From Armatimonadetes bacterium DC (GTDB lineage Bacteria > Armatimonadota > Fimbriimonadia > Fimbriimonadales > GBS-DC): 64,000 nt of DNA. Of the stretch, positions 35,761-43,330 are shown piece after piece (position 1 is the stretch's first letter; each line of letters opens with the position of its first letter). The translations under genes were made by a program, and so were the position numbers. Under the pieces are notes generated by a model. It was not told the origin of the DNA, did not search any database, and was given only the letters and a program-made list of their open reading frames with translations. The stretch is from assembly GCA_001442985.1 (NCBI GenBank), contig LDYB01000023.1, forward strand, positions 1-64,000. Direction: 5' to 3'.

Positions 35761-36576
35761 TTACCACTCCTTGCCTTCGGCTTCCATAATCACGCCGTGC
35801 ATCAGAAAGCCGTCGATCTGGCGTACGCCCTGCGCCATGCCCACCAGCAGCGCGTTATCCGCTATCTGGCAGATAAGGCGCGGGTAGCCCCCGGTGTACT
35901 GGTACAGTTCATAAAGCGCGTCGGGCGTGAACGGAATGCGCTCGCCGGCGTAGCCTGCTGTGCGCATGCGGAACTCTATCATGCGGGCGGTCTCTTCCTG
36001 ATCCAGCGGTTTGAGTTGATGGCGGATTGCCAGCCTTTGCTTGAGCGCAGGCACGCGCTCTATCTTTTTCCGTAACTCCAGCTGACCCAGCAGAATCAGG
36101 CTAATCAGGAACTGGTCGTTCATCTGACAGTTCAACAACAGGCGCAATTCTTCAAAAGTGCTGCTGGCACGAATCAGATGCGCCTCATCCACAATCAGCA
36201 CCACACGCTGACCGTGTTCGTACAGGTGGATGAGATGTTCAAAGAGCATCTGCACCAGTTGCTGGCGGTTGCGCACGCTGGTCTGGATGTCCAGTTGGTA
36301 TAAGATTTCCTGCAAAAGTTGTATTGGCGTCAGGATGGGGTTCACAATCAGCACGACTTTGAACTCCACAGGGTCCAGCAGTTCCAGCAGTTTTCGGCTG
36401 AGCGTGGTTTTGCCCAGCCCGATATCGCCGATGAGCATCCCCGCGCCCCGATTGCGGGTGATGGTGTAATGGAGCATTACCAGCGCATCCTCATGCTCTT
36501 TGCCCAGATAGAGGAAGCGCGGGTCGGGCGTCAGGGTGAACGGCGGCTCGTTTAAGCCCCAGTATGCCTCATACAT
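35761..36576 (-). CDS. ExeA/GspA-like AAA ATPase
   Basis: 271 aa. Starts MYEAYWGLNEPPFTLTPDPRFLYLGKEHEDAL, the ExeA hallmark. It has Walker A IGDIGLGKTTLSRK and Walker B VVLIVDEAHLI, sensor NDQFLISLILLGQ, and a lid with YTGGYPRLICQIADNALL. In Aeromonas, ExeA with a membrane/peptidoglycan partner (ExeB) helps the secretin assemble through the cell wall. Here only the ATPase core is present, without the peptidoglycan-binding C-terminal domain. It heads the pil operon, so a role in PilQ assembly is a reasonable inference. GGAGG lies about 13 bases before the ATG. Confidence 0.9.
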   Translation of the reverse strand: MYEAYWGLNEPPFTLTPDPRFLYLGKEHEDALVMLHYTITRNRGAGMLIGDIGLGKTTLSRKLLELLDPVEFKVVLIVNPILTPIQLLQEILYQLDIQTSVRNRQQLVQMLFEHLIHLYEHGQRVVLIVDEAHLIRASSTFEELRLLLNCQMNDQFLISLILLGQLELRKKIERVPALKQRLAIRHQLKPLDQEETARMIEFRMRTAGYAGERIPFTPDALYELYQYTGGYPRLICQIADNALLVGMAQGVRQIDGFLMHGVIMEAEGKEW

Positions 36577-36665
36577 AGTGCGTTTCGCCCTCCAGTTGAG
36601 AGAATCGGTTCCCTCATAGAGTCTTCCAGACCTCTGACGAAGATTATCGGTAAAACAGCGGGGTT

Positions 36666-37040
36666 TTGGAGAGGGGCGGGTATTTTCAGTGTTTTTTCAG
36701 TGGGCGAGGCATTTACATCGTAATCTCCAATCCTTTCCCTCCCAACAATCCTGCGAAAGTTTCTCTACGCACGCTTGATGGAGAGCCTGTGTGGGATGGC
36801 GAGGCGGTGAGCGACGAGCAAGGTCAAATGGAAATCTTCCCTGATGTTGCCCCCGGCACCTACATCCTCACCGTTCGCATGGGCGGGATGCTTCCCTACG
36901 AGACGCGGGTTAACATTCAGCCTGGGGTTCCCAACATTATCCGAAACCCCGCCATTACCCTAGGCGACCTGAACGGCGATGGCGTTGTTGATGATGCCGA
37001 CCTGCTGGTTGTGCTGTTCAACTTCGGCGCCGGGCGCTAA
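36666..37040 (+). pseudogene. Dockerin-tailed fragment of a secreted protein
   Basis: At most 124 codons, opening only with TTG; there is an in-frame stop at 36651 and no signal peptide. YIVISNPFPPNNPAKVSLRTLDGEPVWDGEAV...PGTYILTVRMGGMLPYE resembles a carboxypeptidase-regulatory-like beta sandwich, followed by one dockerin-like loop (DLNGDGVVDDADLL) and a C-terminal FGAGR where relatives have two loops and FGxGC. It therefore looks like the 3' remnant of a larger exported protein. It could instead be a short expressed protein, since no internal stop is present. Confidence 0.6.
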
Positions 37041-37054
37041 CCTTCCTGACCAGC

Positions 37055-37086
37055 GGGGCGGTGAACCGAAGCAGGTTCGCCGCCCC
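37055..37086. terminator. Bidirectional hairpin between dockerin fragment and coaX
   Basis: GGGGCGGTGAACC (37055-37067) pairs with GGTTCGCCGCCCC (37074-37086): 13 pairs with one T-G wobble and a six-base loop, between convergent genes. No strong T-tract. Confidence 0.5.
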
Positions 37087-37091
37087 CATTC

Positions 37092-37853
37092 TCATCCCTT
37101 TGCTCGCTCCCACAGGATTCGCAAGCCGTCCAGTGTGAGCCAGGGTTCCACCGCCTCGATGGAGGGGCAGCGTTTGGCGAAACTGGGCGCCAGCCCGCCT
37201 GTCGCCACCACGCGCGTGTCCGTCCCCAGCGACTGCTTGAACAGCCCTATCAGATACTCTATCGCGCCGACGGAACCCAGCACGACTCCGCTGCGCAGGC
37301 TGGCGGGCGTGCTTTGACCAATCGCCTGCGGCTCCTCGTCCAGCGCAATGCGTGGCAGTCGCGCCGTGCGCCCCGCGAGCGCTTCCAGCATCAGCTCCAC
37401 GCCGGGCAAAATCGCGCCGCCCACATAGACCCCCTCGCGTGAAACGGCGTCCAGCGTGGTTGCTGTGCCGAAGTCCACCACTATCAGCGGCTTGCCGAAA
37501 CGCGCGACCCCAGCCACCGCGTTCGCCAGACGATCGGCGCCCACCGCCGTCGGGGGGTCATACGCCACGGTGATGCCTAAATCCATCTCCACCGACACAA
37601 AGAGGGGTTCACACTTCAGCCAGCGGTGCGCCAGCTGGCGTAGCACTGGCTCCAGCGCGGGTACGACGGAACTGATGGCAACCCCCGTAATCGTGCCGTG
37701 TAGCCCTTCCGCCTCCATGAGGGAGCGCAACAGCACATAATGTTCGTCTTCGGTGCGGGCAGGGTTCGTATGCACGCGCCATGCGTGCCAGCGTCCGTTC
37801 GCATACAGCCCCATCACTGTGTGCGTGTTGCCGACATCGATTGCCAGAAGCAT
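37092..37853 (-). CDS. coaX: Type III pantothenate kinase
   Basis: 253 aa. LLAIDVGNTHTVMGLY (phosphate motif), GADRLANAVAG and VVDFGTATTLDAV, plus ATGGLAPSF, are CoaX signatures. It phosphorylates pantothenate in the first step of coenzyme A synthesis. TATAAT at 37866-37861 puts the probable transcription start at the ATG at 37853, which also gives the canonical MLLAIDVGNT start; GTG 37859 is less likely. The message is thus probably leaderless. Confidence 0.95.
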   Translation of the reverse strand: MLLAIDVGNTHTVMGLYANGRWHAWRVHTNPARTEDEHYVLLRSLMEAEGLHGTITGVAISSVVPALEPVLRQLAHRWLKCEPLFVSVEMDLGITVAYDPPTAVGADRLANAVAGVARFGKPLIVVDFGTATTLDAVSREGVYVGGAILPGVELMLEALAGRTARLPRIALDEEPQAIGQSTPASLRSGVVLGSVGAIEYLIGLFKQSLGTDTRVVATGGLAPSFAKRCPSIEAVEPWLTLDGLRILWERAKG

Positions 37854-37876
37854 CGCCACGATTATACCGCCTGCGT

Positions 37877-38986
37877 TCAGGCGCGTTCGCGGCGTGTGAT
37901 GAGCCAGAGGGCGAGCGCCAGCCCAATCATGTTTGGCAGGCTGCTGGCAAGCAGGGGCGGCAGTGCGCTCCTGCCCAGAATAATCAGGTATCGTGCCAGC
38001 ACCCAGTAGAGGAAGATAATCGCCACGCTCAGCGCGAACCCCGTCGCGGGGCTGGAGCGCTGGGGGCGAATGCCCAGCGGCGCGCCCAGTAATGCAAAAA
38101 TCAGGCTGGCTAAGGGCACATTAATCTTATTGTAAAGCTCCACCGTGAGCTGGCGCACCACCTGCGGGTCGGCGCCTTCACGCTCATAGAACTCAATCTG
38201 TTCGCGCAGTTGCCGAAACGAGCGCTCGTCCACCTGTGTCAGCAGCGCTTCAATCTGTACAGGGGTTCGCTCGATGCGCACCTGCGCCCGCGGCTCGGCG
38301 CGAAACATGCGGAAAGTGAGCGTTTGCCCCTCCATCGTGCGCACCCAGCCGTCGTACAGCACCCACTCGTTCTCGCCCGTCCACTCGGCGCGCTGGGCGT
38401 AGGCAACCGCCTCTGGCGCCCTTTGGGAACCCGCCTGGTACTTCAAAATCGTGACCTGAAACAGGGTCTGGGTCTGGGGGTCGCGCCCGCCCGCCACAAT
38501 GACATAGGAATCGAGTCGCCCCTCTTTATACTGCGGAAAGCCGAACGCCTGCTGCTCGCTCAATTCCAAACTTTTGAGAATCTCGGCGCGGATGGTGTTG
38601 GCGCGGGCGGTCGCCCACGGCACGAGCGTCTCGTTGAAGCCCATCGCGAACAGGCTCACCAGCAGGCTCATCACGAACACAGGCGCCATAATCCGTCGCA
38701 GGCTCACCCCCGCCGCACGGAGCGCGGTAATCTCCCAGTCCGAAGAGAGTCGTCCAAATCCCAGCAGGGTCGCCAGCAGCATGCCCATCGGCAGCGTTTT
38801 CACCGCAATCTGGGGCAAGTAAAGCAGCGCCAGCTCCACCACCAGCCGTAGCGGAACCCCCTTGACGGCGTACTCGGTAATCATAAACACATAGCCCCCC
38901 GCGAAAATCAGCGCGGTAAACAACGCCACGCCGAACAGCAACGGGGGGGTGAGCTCGCGCACAATCAGCCGATCCAGCAGCTGCAT
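37877..38986 (-). CDS. LptF/LptG-family permease, second copy
   Basis: 369 aa with three N-terminal helices, a periplasmic domain and three C-terminal helices. LDRLIVRELTPPLLFGV at the start, LSSDWEITALRAAGVSLRRI, and KINVPLASLIFALLGAPLGIRPQR near the C-terminus match the YjgP/YjgQ family. Together with the paralogue at 9599-10696 it would form the LptFG channel for LPS export. TATCCT at 39000-38995 lies eight bases before the ATG and no Shine-Dalgarno is seen (leaderless). Confidence 0.92.
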   Translation of the reverse strand: MQLLDRLIVRELTPPLLFGVALFTALIFAGGYVFMITEYAVKGVPLRLVVELALLYLPQIAVKTLPMGMLLATLLGFGRLSSDWEITALRAAGVSLRRIMAPVFVMSLLVSLFAMGFNETLVPWATARANTIRAEILKSLELSEQQAFGFPQYKEGRLDSYVIVAGGRDPQTQTLFQVTILKYQAGSQRAPEAVAYAQRAEWTGENEWVLYDGWVRTMEGQTLTFRMFRAEPRAQVRIERTPVQIEALLTQVDERSFRQLREQIEFYEREGADPQVVRQLTVELYNKINVPLASLIFALLGAPLGIRPQRSSPATGFALSVAIIFLYWVLARYLIILGRSALPPLLASSLPNMIGLALALWLITRRERA

Positions 38987-39092
38987 TGTGCAGAAGGATA
39001 CCCGATGGCGTTCGGGCGTCGGAATTTGTCGCGTTTCCGAGAGAAAAGCACGCCTTCCGTTGAATATAATATGCTCGCGAGGTGATGTGCAA

Positions 39093-40355
39093 ATGATGCA
39101 GAAAGGGTTTGTGCAGATTCGGAGCTTTATCGGGCTGATACTGTGGGGGCTTCTCTCCTATGCCCTTGCGCAGACGCCCGCGTTCTACGGCGCTGGCGAT
39201 TTACCCGGAGGCAACCCCACCAGCAACCTGTTCGCGGTTTCGGCAAATGGGCGCGTCGCAGTGGGCTGGAGCAGCTCCGCCAACGGTACCGAAGCGTGCT
39301 ACTGGACGCGGGAAACGGGCTTGGTTCCCCTGGGCGATCTGCCCGGAGGCACTTTCACCAGCATTGCATGGGGCGTCTCGTTTGATGGTGCCGTAATTGT
39401 GGGTCAGGGGCGCTCGGCAAGTGGCACGGAGGCGTTCCTCTGGCGGCGCGATACGAACACGATGACAGGGCTGGGCGATTTGCCCGGCGGTAACTTTCAG
39501 AGCTTCGCGCTGGGATGCTCGGCGAACGGCGCCGTGGTGGTGGGCTGGAGCGCCTCCAGCAACGGCTCGGAAGCCTTCCGCTGGACGCCTTCAGACGGGA
39601 TGGGCGGACTGGGCGACCTGGAAGGCGGGAGCTTCGCCAGCTATGCCCAGAATGTGTCGGCAAACGGGCTGGTGATTGTGGGGCGCAGCGCCTCCTCCAA
39701 CGGCGATAACGAAGCGTTCCGCTGGGAAAATGGCACCTTCCAGCCGCTGGGCAGTCTGGGCGGGTTTCCCTTCCTCAGCTACGCCTACGGGGTCAACGCC
39801 AACGGCTCGGTGGTAGTCGGCTGGAGCCGCGGTCCCAGTGGGATTGAAGCCTTCCGCTGGAGTGCAGAGACAGGCATGGTCGGGCTGGGCGAGCTGGAAG
39901 GTGGGCAATATGATAGCCGCGCCTACGCCGTGAGCGCCGATGGGCGACTGGTCGGCGGTTTCGGCACCTCCGACATCGGCAAAGAAGCGGTCATCTGGGA
40001 TTATGAGGGCGTGATGTATCGTGTAAAAGACCTGCTGCTCGCGGCAGGTGTCAGCGAGGTCGCCGACTGGCGACTTGAAGAGGTTCGCGCCTTCAGCGCC
40101 GATGGCACGGTGCTGGTCGGCACAGGCAGGAACCCCAGCGGCAACAGCGAAGCATGGATTGCCATCCTGCCGCGCTTTGACCGACGGCTGGAAGACCTGA
40201 ACTTTGACGGCTGCGTGGACGATGCGGATTTGCTTCAGGTGTTGTTTGCGTTCGGCAACACGGGTTATTTTGACCCCGCGGATGTCAACTACGATGGTGT
40301 GGTGGACGATGCAGACCTGCTTGCTGTGCTGTTCGCCTTCGGAGAGGGCTGCTGA
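39093..40355 (+). CDS. Secreted HAF-repeat protein with dockerin-like tail
   Basis: 420 aa from ATG 39093 (GAGGTG nearby, TATAAT at 39065-39070). After a signal peptide ending SYALAQ come about seven HAF repeats of the type GLGDLPGGxFxSxAxGVSANGxVVVGWSxSxxGxEAFRW, which form a beta-propeller-like extracellular module. The C-terminus is a dockerin-like pair ([14 protein letters not shown] and DVNYDGVVDDADLL) ending FGEGC. The stop is followed directly by the trpC start. Role unknown; it is inferred to be exported and possibly displayed. Confidence 0.9.
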   Translation: MMQKGFVQIRSFIGLILWGLLSYALAQTPAFYGAGDLPGGNPTSNLFAVSANGRVAVGWSSSANGTEACYWTRETGLVPLGDLPGGTFTSIAWGVSFDGAVIVGQGRSASGTEAFLWRRDTNTMTGLGDLPGGNFQSFALGCSANGAVVVGWSASSNGSEAFRWTPSDGMGGLGDLEGGSFASYAQNVSANGLVIVGRSASSNGDNEAFRWENGTFQPLGSLGGFPFLSYAYGVNANGSVVVGWSRGPSGIEAFRWSAETGMVGLGELEGGQYDSRAYAVSADGRLVGGFGTSDIGKEAVIWDYEGVMYRVKDLLLAAGVSEVADWRLEEVRAFSADGTVLVGTGRNPSGNSEAWIAILPRFDRRLEDLNFDGCVDDADLLQVLFAFGNTGYFDPADVNYDGVVDDADLLAVLFAFGEGC

Positions 40356-41153
40356 ATGAGCGTGCTGGAGCGCATTCTCGCCGATAAGCGTGCGGAGGTC
40401 GCCGCGCAACAGTCGGCGGTTCCGTTGCAGGAGCTGCAGGCGCGCTGTGCGGACGCACCTCCCACGCGCGGATTCACCGACGCACTCCGCAATACCGCCA
40501 ATCCGATTGCGCTGATTGCGGAGGTGAAACGCGCCTCGCCCAGCAAGGGGGTCATCCGACACGATTTTGACCCCGTAGCGATTGCCGAAGCCTACTATCG
40601 GGGCGGCGCGGATGCGCTCAGCGTGCTGACCGACACACCCTACTTTCAGGGACGGCTGGAATATCTCGCGCAGGTACGGGCGCGCGTGCCTCTACCCCTG
40701 TTGCGCAAAGACTTTATTGTAGACCCCTATCAGATTTATCAGAGCCGTGTGGTGGGCGCCGACGCGATTTTGCTGATTGTTGCCAGCCTGCCTGACGCCG
40801 CCACCCTTCGGGAATGGCGCGAACTCGCCGAATCACTCCAGCTCAGCGTGCTGGTGGAGGTGCATACCGAGCCTGAACTGGAGATTGCTCTGCAGTCGGG
40901 CGCAACCCTGATTGGGGTGAACAATCGCGACCTGAAGACCTTCCACACCACGCTGGAGACCACCTTCCGCTTGTTGCCGCGCATGCCCGACGGCGTGCTG
41001 AAGGTAAGCGAAAGCGGGATTGAAAGCGCCGACCATGTGCGTGCGCTGTGGCAGGCGGGCGTGAACGCGCTGCTGGTGGGCGAGAGCCTGATGCGCGCGA
41101 GTAACCCTGAAACAACGATTCGCGAATGGATGCAGGCATGTCGCTCCAGTTGA
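40356..41153 (+). CDS. trpC: Indole-3-glycerol-phosphate synthase
   Basis: 265 aa. IAEVKRASPSKG (catalytic Lys), LSVLTDTPYFQG, LLRKDFIVDPYQI, VEVHTEPELEIAL, GVNNRDLKTF and SESGIES match the whole barrel signature. It closes CdRP to indole-3-glycerol phosphate in tryptophan synthesis. It starts at the base after the HAF protein's stop, so it may be read with that gene; no other trp gene is near. GVNNRDLKTF and LLVGES at the end complete the phosphate site. Position 47 of the family's SP-loop is normal. Confidence 0.95.
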   Translation: MSVLERILADKRAEVAAQQSAVPLQELQARCADAPPTRGFTDALRNTANPIALIAEVKRASPSKGVIRHDFDPVAIAEAYYRGGADALSVLTDTPYFQGRLEYLAQVRARVPLPLLRKDFIVDPYQIYQSRVVGADAILLIVASLPDAATLREWRELAESLQLSVLVEVHTEPELEIALQSGATLIGVNNRDLKTFHTTLETTFRLLPRMPDGVLKVSESGIESADHVRALWQAGVNALLVGESLMRASNPETTIREWMQACRSS

Positions 41154-41896
41154 CCTTGATTCACACCAACGATGTGCATAACCGCTGGAGCGAGGTGTTT
41201 GTGGCGCAGCTGCGGGAGGCGAAAACGCGCTATAGCGCTCTGCTGCTGGATGCGGGCGATAGCATCCGTTCAGGGAATGTGGGCGTGCCCCTGAGCGTGG
41301 AGCCTGCGTGGGCGTTCATGGCGCAGGCAGGCTACGATGTGATGACGATTGGCAACCGCGAGTTTCACATCACTTCGTGGGGGTTTCTGGCGAAGACACG
41401 GGGTGCGCCCTGCCCCCTGCTGTGCGCCAACCTGCGCCCCAAACATCCCGACACGCCTGTGCCTGTCCAGCCTGTGTGGCGCACCGTACATCAGGGCGTG
41501 CGCGTGGCGGTACTGGGGCTGACCGTGCCGATGGTTACCCCTCGCATGAAGAGCGCCCTGCTCTCTGCCTACCTGTTTGACCCGCCGATAGAAGTGGCAC
41601 GGGAGTGGGTTCTGCGCCTGCGCCCAGAAGCCGATTTGCTGATTGCACTCACCCATATCGGCTACAAGCAGGACTGCCTGCTGGCGGAGGCGTGCCCCCA
41701 GATTGATGTGATTCTGGGCGGGCACTCCCACACGCCCATTCAGCCGCCTCAGCAGGTGAATGGCGTCTGGATTGCGCAGGCGCCTCCCTTCGCCAGAGGG
41801 TTTGGCGTGATTCACCTGCAACGCATGGAATCTGGGAGGTGGGAGATAGGAGGAGGCGTTGCGAAACATTCGCACGGTGATACAGGAGCCTCTTGA
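41138..41896 (+). CDS. Calcineurin-like metallophosphatase, UshA N-domain type
   Basis: 252 aa from ATG 41138, which overlaps trpC by 16 bases. Metal-binding motifs are LIHTNDVHNRW, LLLDAGDSI, ALTHIGYK and ILGGHSHTPIQ, as in 5'-nucleotidase/UshA catalytic domains. The usual GNHE(F/D) reads GNREF here, so the catalytic histidine is replaced by arginine. No signal peptide and no C-terminal 5'-nucleotidase domain are seen, so it is a short cytoplasmic-type form. Substrate unknown. Confidence 0.85.
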   Translation: MSLQLTLIHTNDVHNRWSEVFVAQLREAKTRYSALLLDAGDSIRSGNVGVPLSVEPAWAFMAQAGYDVMTIGNREFHITSWGFLAKTRGAPCPLLCANLRPKHPDTPVPVQPVWRTVHQGVRVAVLGLTVPMVTPRMKSALLSAYLFDPPIEVAREWVLRLRPEADLLIALTHIGYKQDCLLAEACPQIDVILGGHSHTPIQPPQQVNGVWIAQAPPFARGFGVIHLQRMESGRWEIGGGVAKHSHGDTGAS

Positions 41897-41950
41897 ACTC
41901 GCATGCCAGATAGGAGCAGACAAAGGGCGGGGTGAGGGACTTAGAGGGGG

Positions 41951-41962
41951 TACAATTCCCCC
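41951..41962 (+). promoter_or_regulatory. -10 of rimO flanked by a G5/C5 repeat
   Basis: GGGGG-TACAATT-CCCCC (41946-41962) surrounds the -10 TACAAT (41951-41956). The ATG of rimO follows the box by seven bases with no Shine-Dalgarno. Confidence 0.55.
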
Positions 41963-41963
41963 G

Positions 41964-43328
41964 ATGCTGAAAAAGTCATCCGAAAACGGGCGCGAGGCGG
42001 CTCCTGTCGTGCGTCTCATCACCCTGGGGTGCGCCAAAAACGAGGTGGACTCCGAGGAGATCGCTGGAGTCCTGCAACAGGCGGGGTATCGGCTGGATGG
42101 GCACGCCGAAAACCCCGATGTGGTGATTATCAACACCTGCGGGTTTATCGAGCCAGCGAAACGCGAGGGGCTGCAGGTGATTCAGCACGCTCTGCAGGAG
42201 AAGCGTGCGGGGCGTGTGGGGCGCGTGATTGTCGCGGGCTGCCTCGTCCAGCGCGAGGGCGAGACCCTGCGCCAGATGTTTCCCGATGTGGATGCGTTCG
42301 TGGGCGTGGGGCAGATGGCGCGGTTCGCCGAAATCGTCGGCACGGTGCGCCGCAGCACACAACCCCTGACCGACATCCAGCCCCCACACCACCGCTGGGC
42401 GGAAGTTACGACCCGCCTGCGCTCGCGTACCCCATGGTCTGCCTACCTCAAAATCTCGGAAGGGTGCGACCACAAATGCACCTTCTGTACCATCCCCTCG
42501 TTTCGCGGTCCGCATGTGAGCAAGCCGCTGGAGCGTGTGCTTCAGGAAGCCGAGTGGCTCGCCCAGAACGGCGCGAAGGAGATTAATCTGATTGCACAGG
42601 ACACCACCCAGTACGGCTACGACCTCTACAAACAGTTCATGCTCCCCACCCTGCTGAAGGAGCTGGCGCAAGTGGCGGGGATTGAGTGGATTCGCATTCA
42701 CTACGCTTACCCCTCGCGCATTACCGACGCGCTGATTGAGACGATGGCGACCACGCCGAAAGTTGTGCCCTATCTGGATGTGCCCCTGCAGCACGCCGAC
42801 CGTGAGGTTTTACGCGCGATGCGCCGCCCAGGCGACGGGCAGACCTATCTGAAGATGATTCGCAAACTGCGCGAAGCGATGCCCGATATTGCGATTCGCA
42901 CCACCTTCATCGTGGGCTTTCCGGGCGAGAGCGAAGAGGCGTTTCAGAACCTTCTGCGCTTTCTGGAGGAGGCGGAGCTGGATCGGGTGGGCGCGTTTAT
43001 CTATTCGCGAGAGAAGGGCACACCTGCGGCGGAGATGCCCGATCAAGTCCCGTTTCGGGTAAAGCGGGCGCGGTTTGACGCGCTGATGCGGGCGCAGCAG
43101 CCCATTTCCCTGCGGCGCAACCGTGCGTGGGTCGGTAAAACGATGCGCGTGCTGATCGAAGGCTACACCGACGACAGGCAGCTCGCGATTGGACGCAGCC
43201 ACCGCGACGCGCCTGAAGTGGATGGGCTGGTCTATGTGCGCAACTGCATGGCGGCGCCGGGCGAGTTTGTTTCTGTGCGCATCGAACGCGCCGATGTATA
43301 CGATGTGTATGGGGTCGCCGAGGGGTGA
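41964..43328 (+). CDS. rimO: Ribosomal protein S12 methylthiotransferase
   Basis: 454 aa from ATG 41964 (leaderless arrangement). The UPF0004 cluster cysteines appear in LGCAKNEVDSE, NTCGFIE and VAGCLVQRE, the radical SAM CxxxCxxC in CDHKCTFCTIPSFRG, and a C-terminal TRAM domain (RNRAWVGKTMRVLIEG...DVYDVYG). It methylthiolates Asp88 of S12 using two 4Fe-4S clusters. LGCAKN and SFRGPHVSKP are RimO-type rather than MiaB-type. Convergent with argS with a two-base gap. Confidence 0.95.
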   Translation: MLKKSSENGREAAPVVRLITLGCAKNEVDSEEIAGVLQQAGYRLDGHAENPDVVIINTCGFIEPAKREGLQVIQHALQEKRAGRVGRVIVAGCLVQREGETLRQMFPDVDAFVGVGQMARFAEIVGTVRRSTQPLTDIQPPHHRWAEVTTRLRSRTPWSAYLKISEGCDHKCTFCTIPSFRGPHVSKPLERVLQEAEWLAQNGAKEINLIAQDTTQYGYDLYKQFMLPTLLKELAQVAGIEWIRIHYAYPSRITDALIETMATTPKVVPYLDVPLQHADREVLRAMRRPGDGQTYLKMIRKLREAMPDIAIRTTFIVGFPGESEEAFQNLLRFLEEAELDRVGAFIYSREKGTPAAEMPDQVPFRVKRARFDALMRAQQPISLRRNRAWVGKTMRVLIEGYTDDRQLAIGRSHRDAPEVDGLVYVRNCMAAPGEFVSVRIERADVYDVYGVAEG

Positions 43329-43330
43329 GC

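Noticed and set aside
30193-36576. Reading the pil cluster as a type II secretion system
   Set aside because: PilM with the PilN INL tail, AMIN-domain secretin and gene order pilMNOPQ fit type IV pili; no gspE/F/G genes are present.
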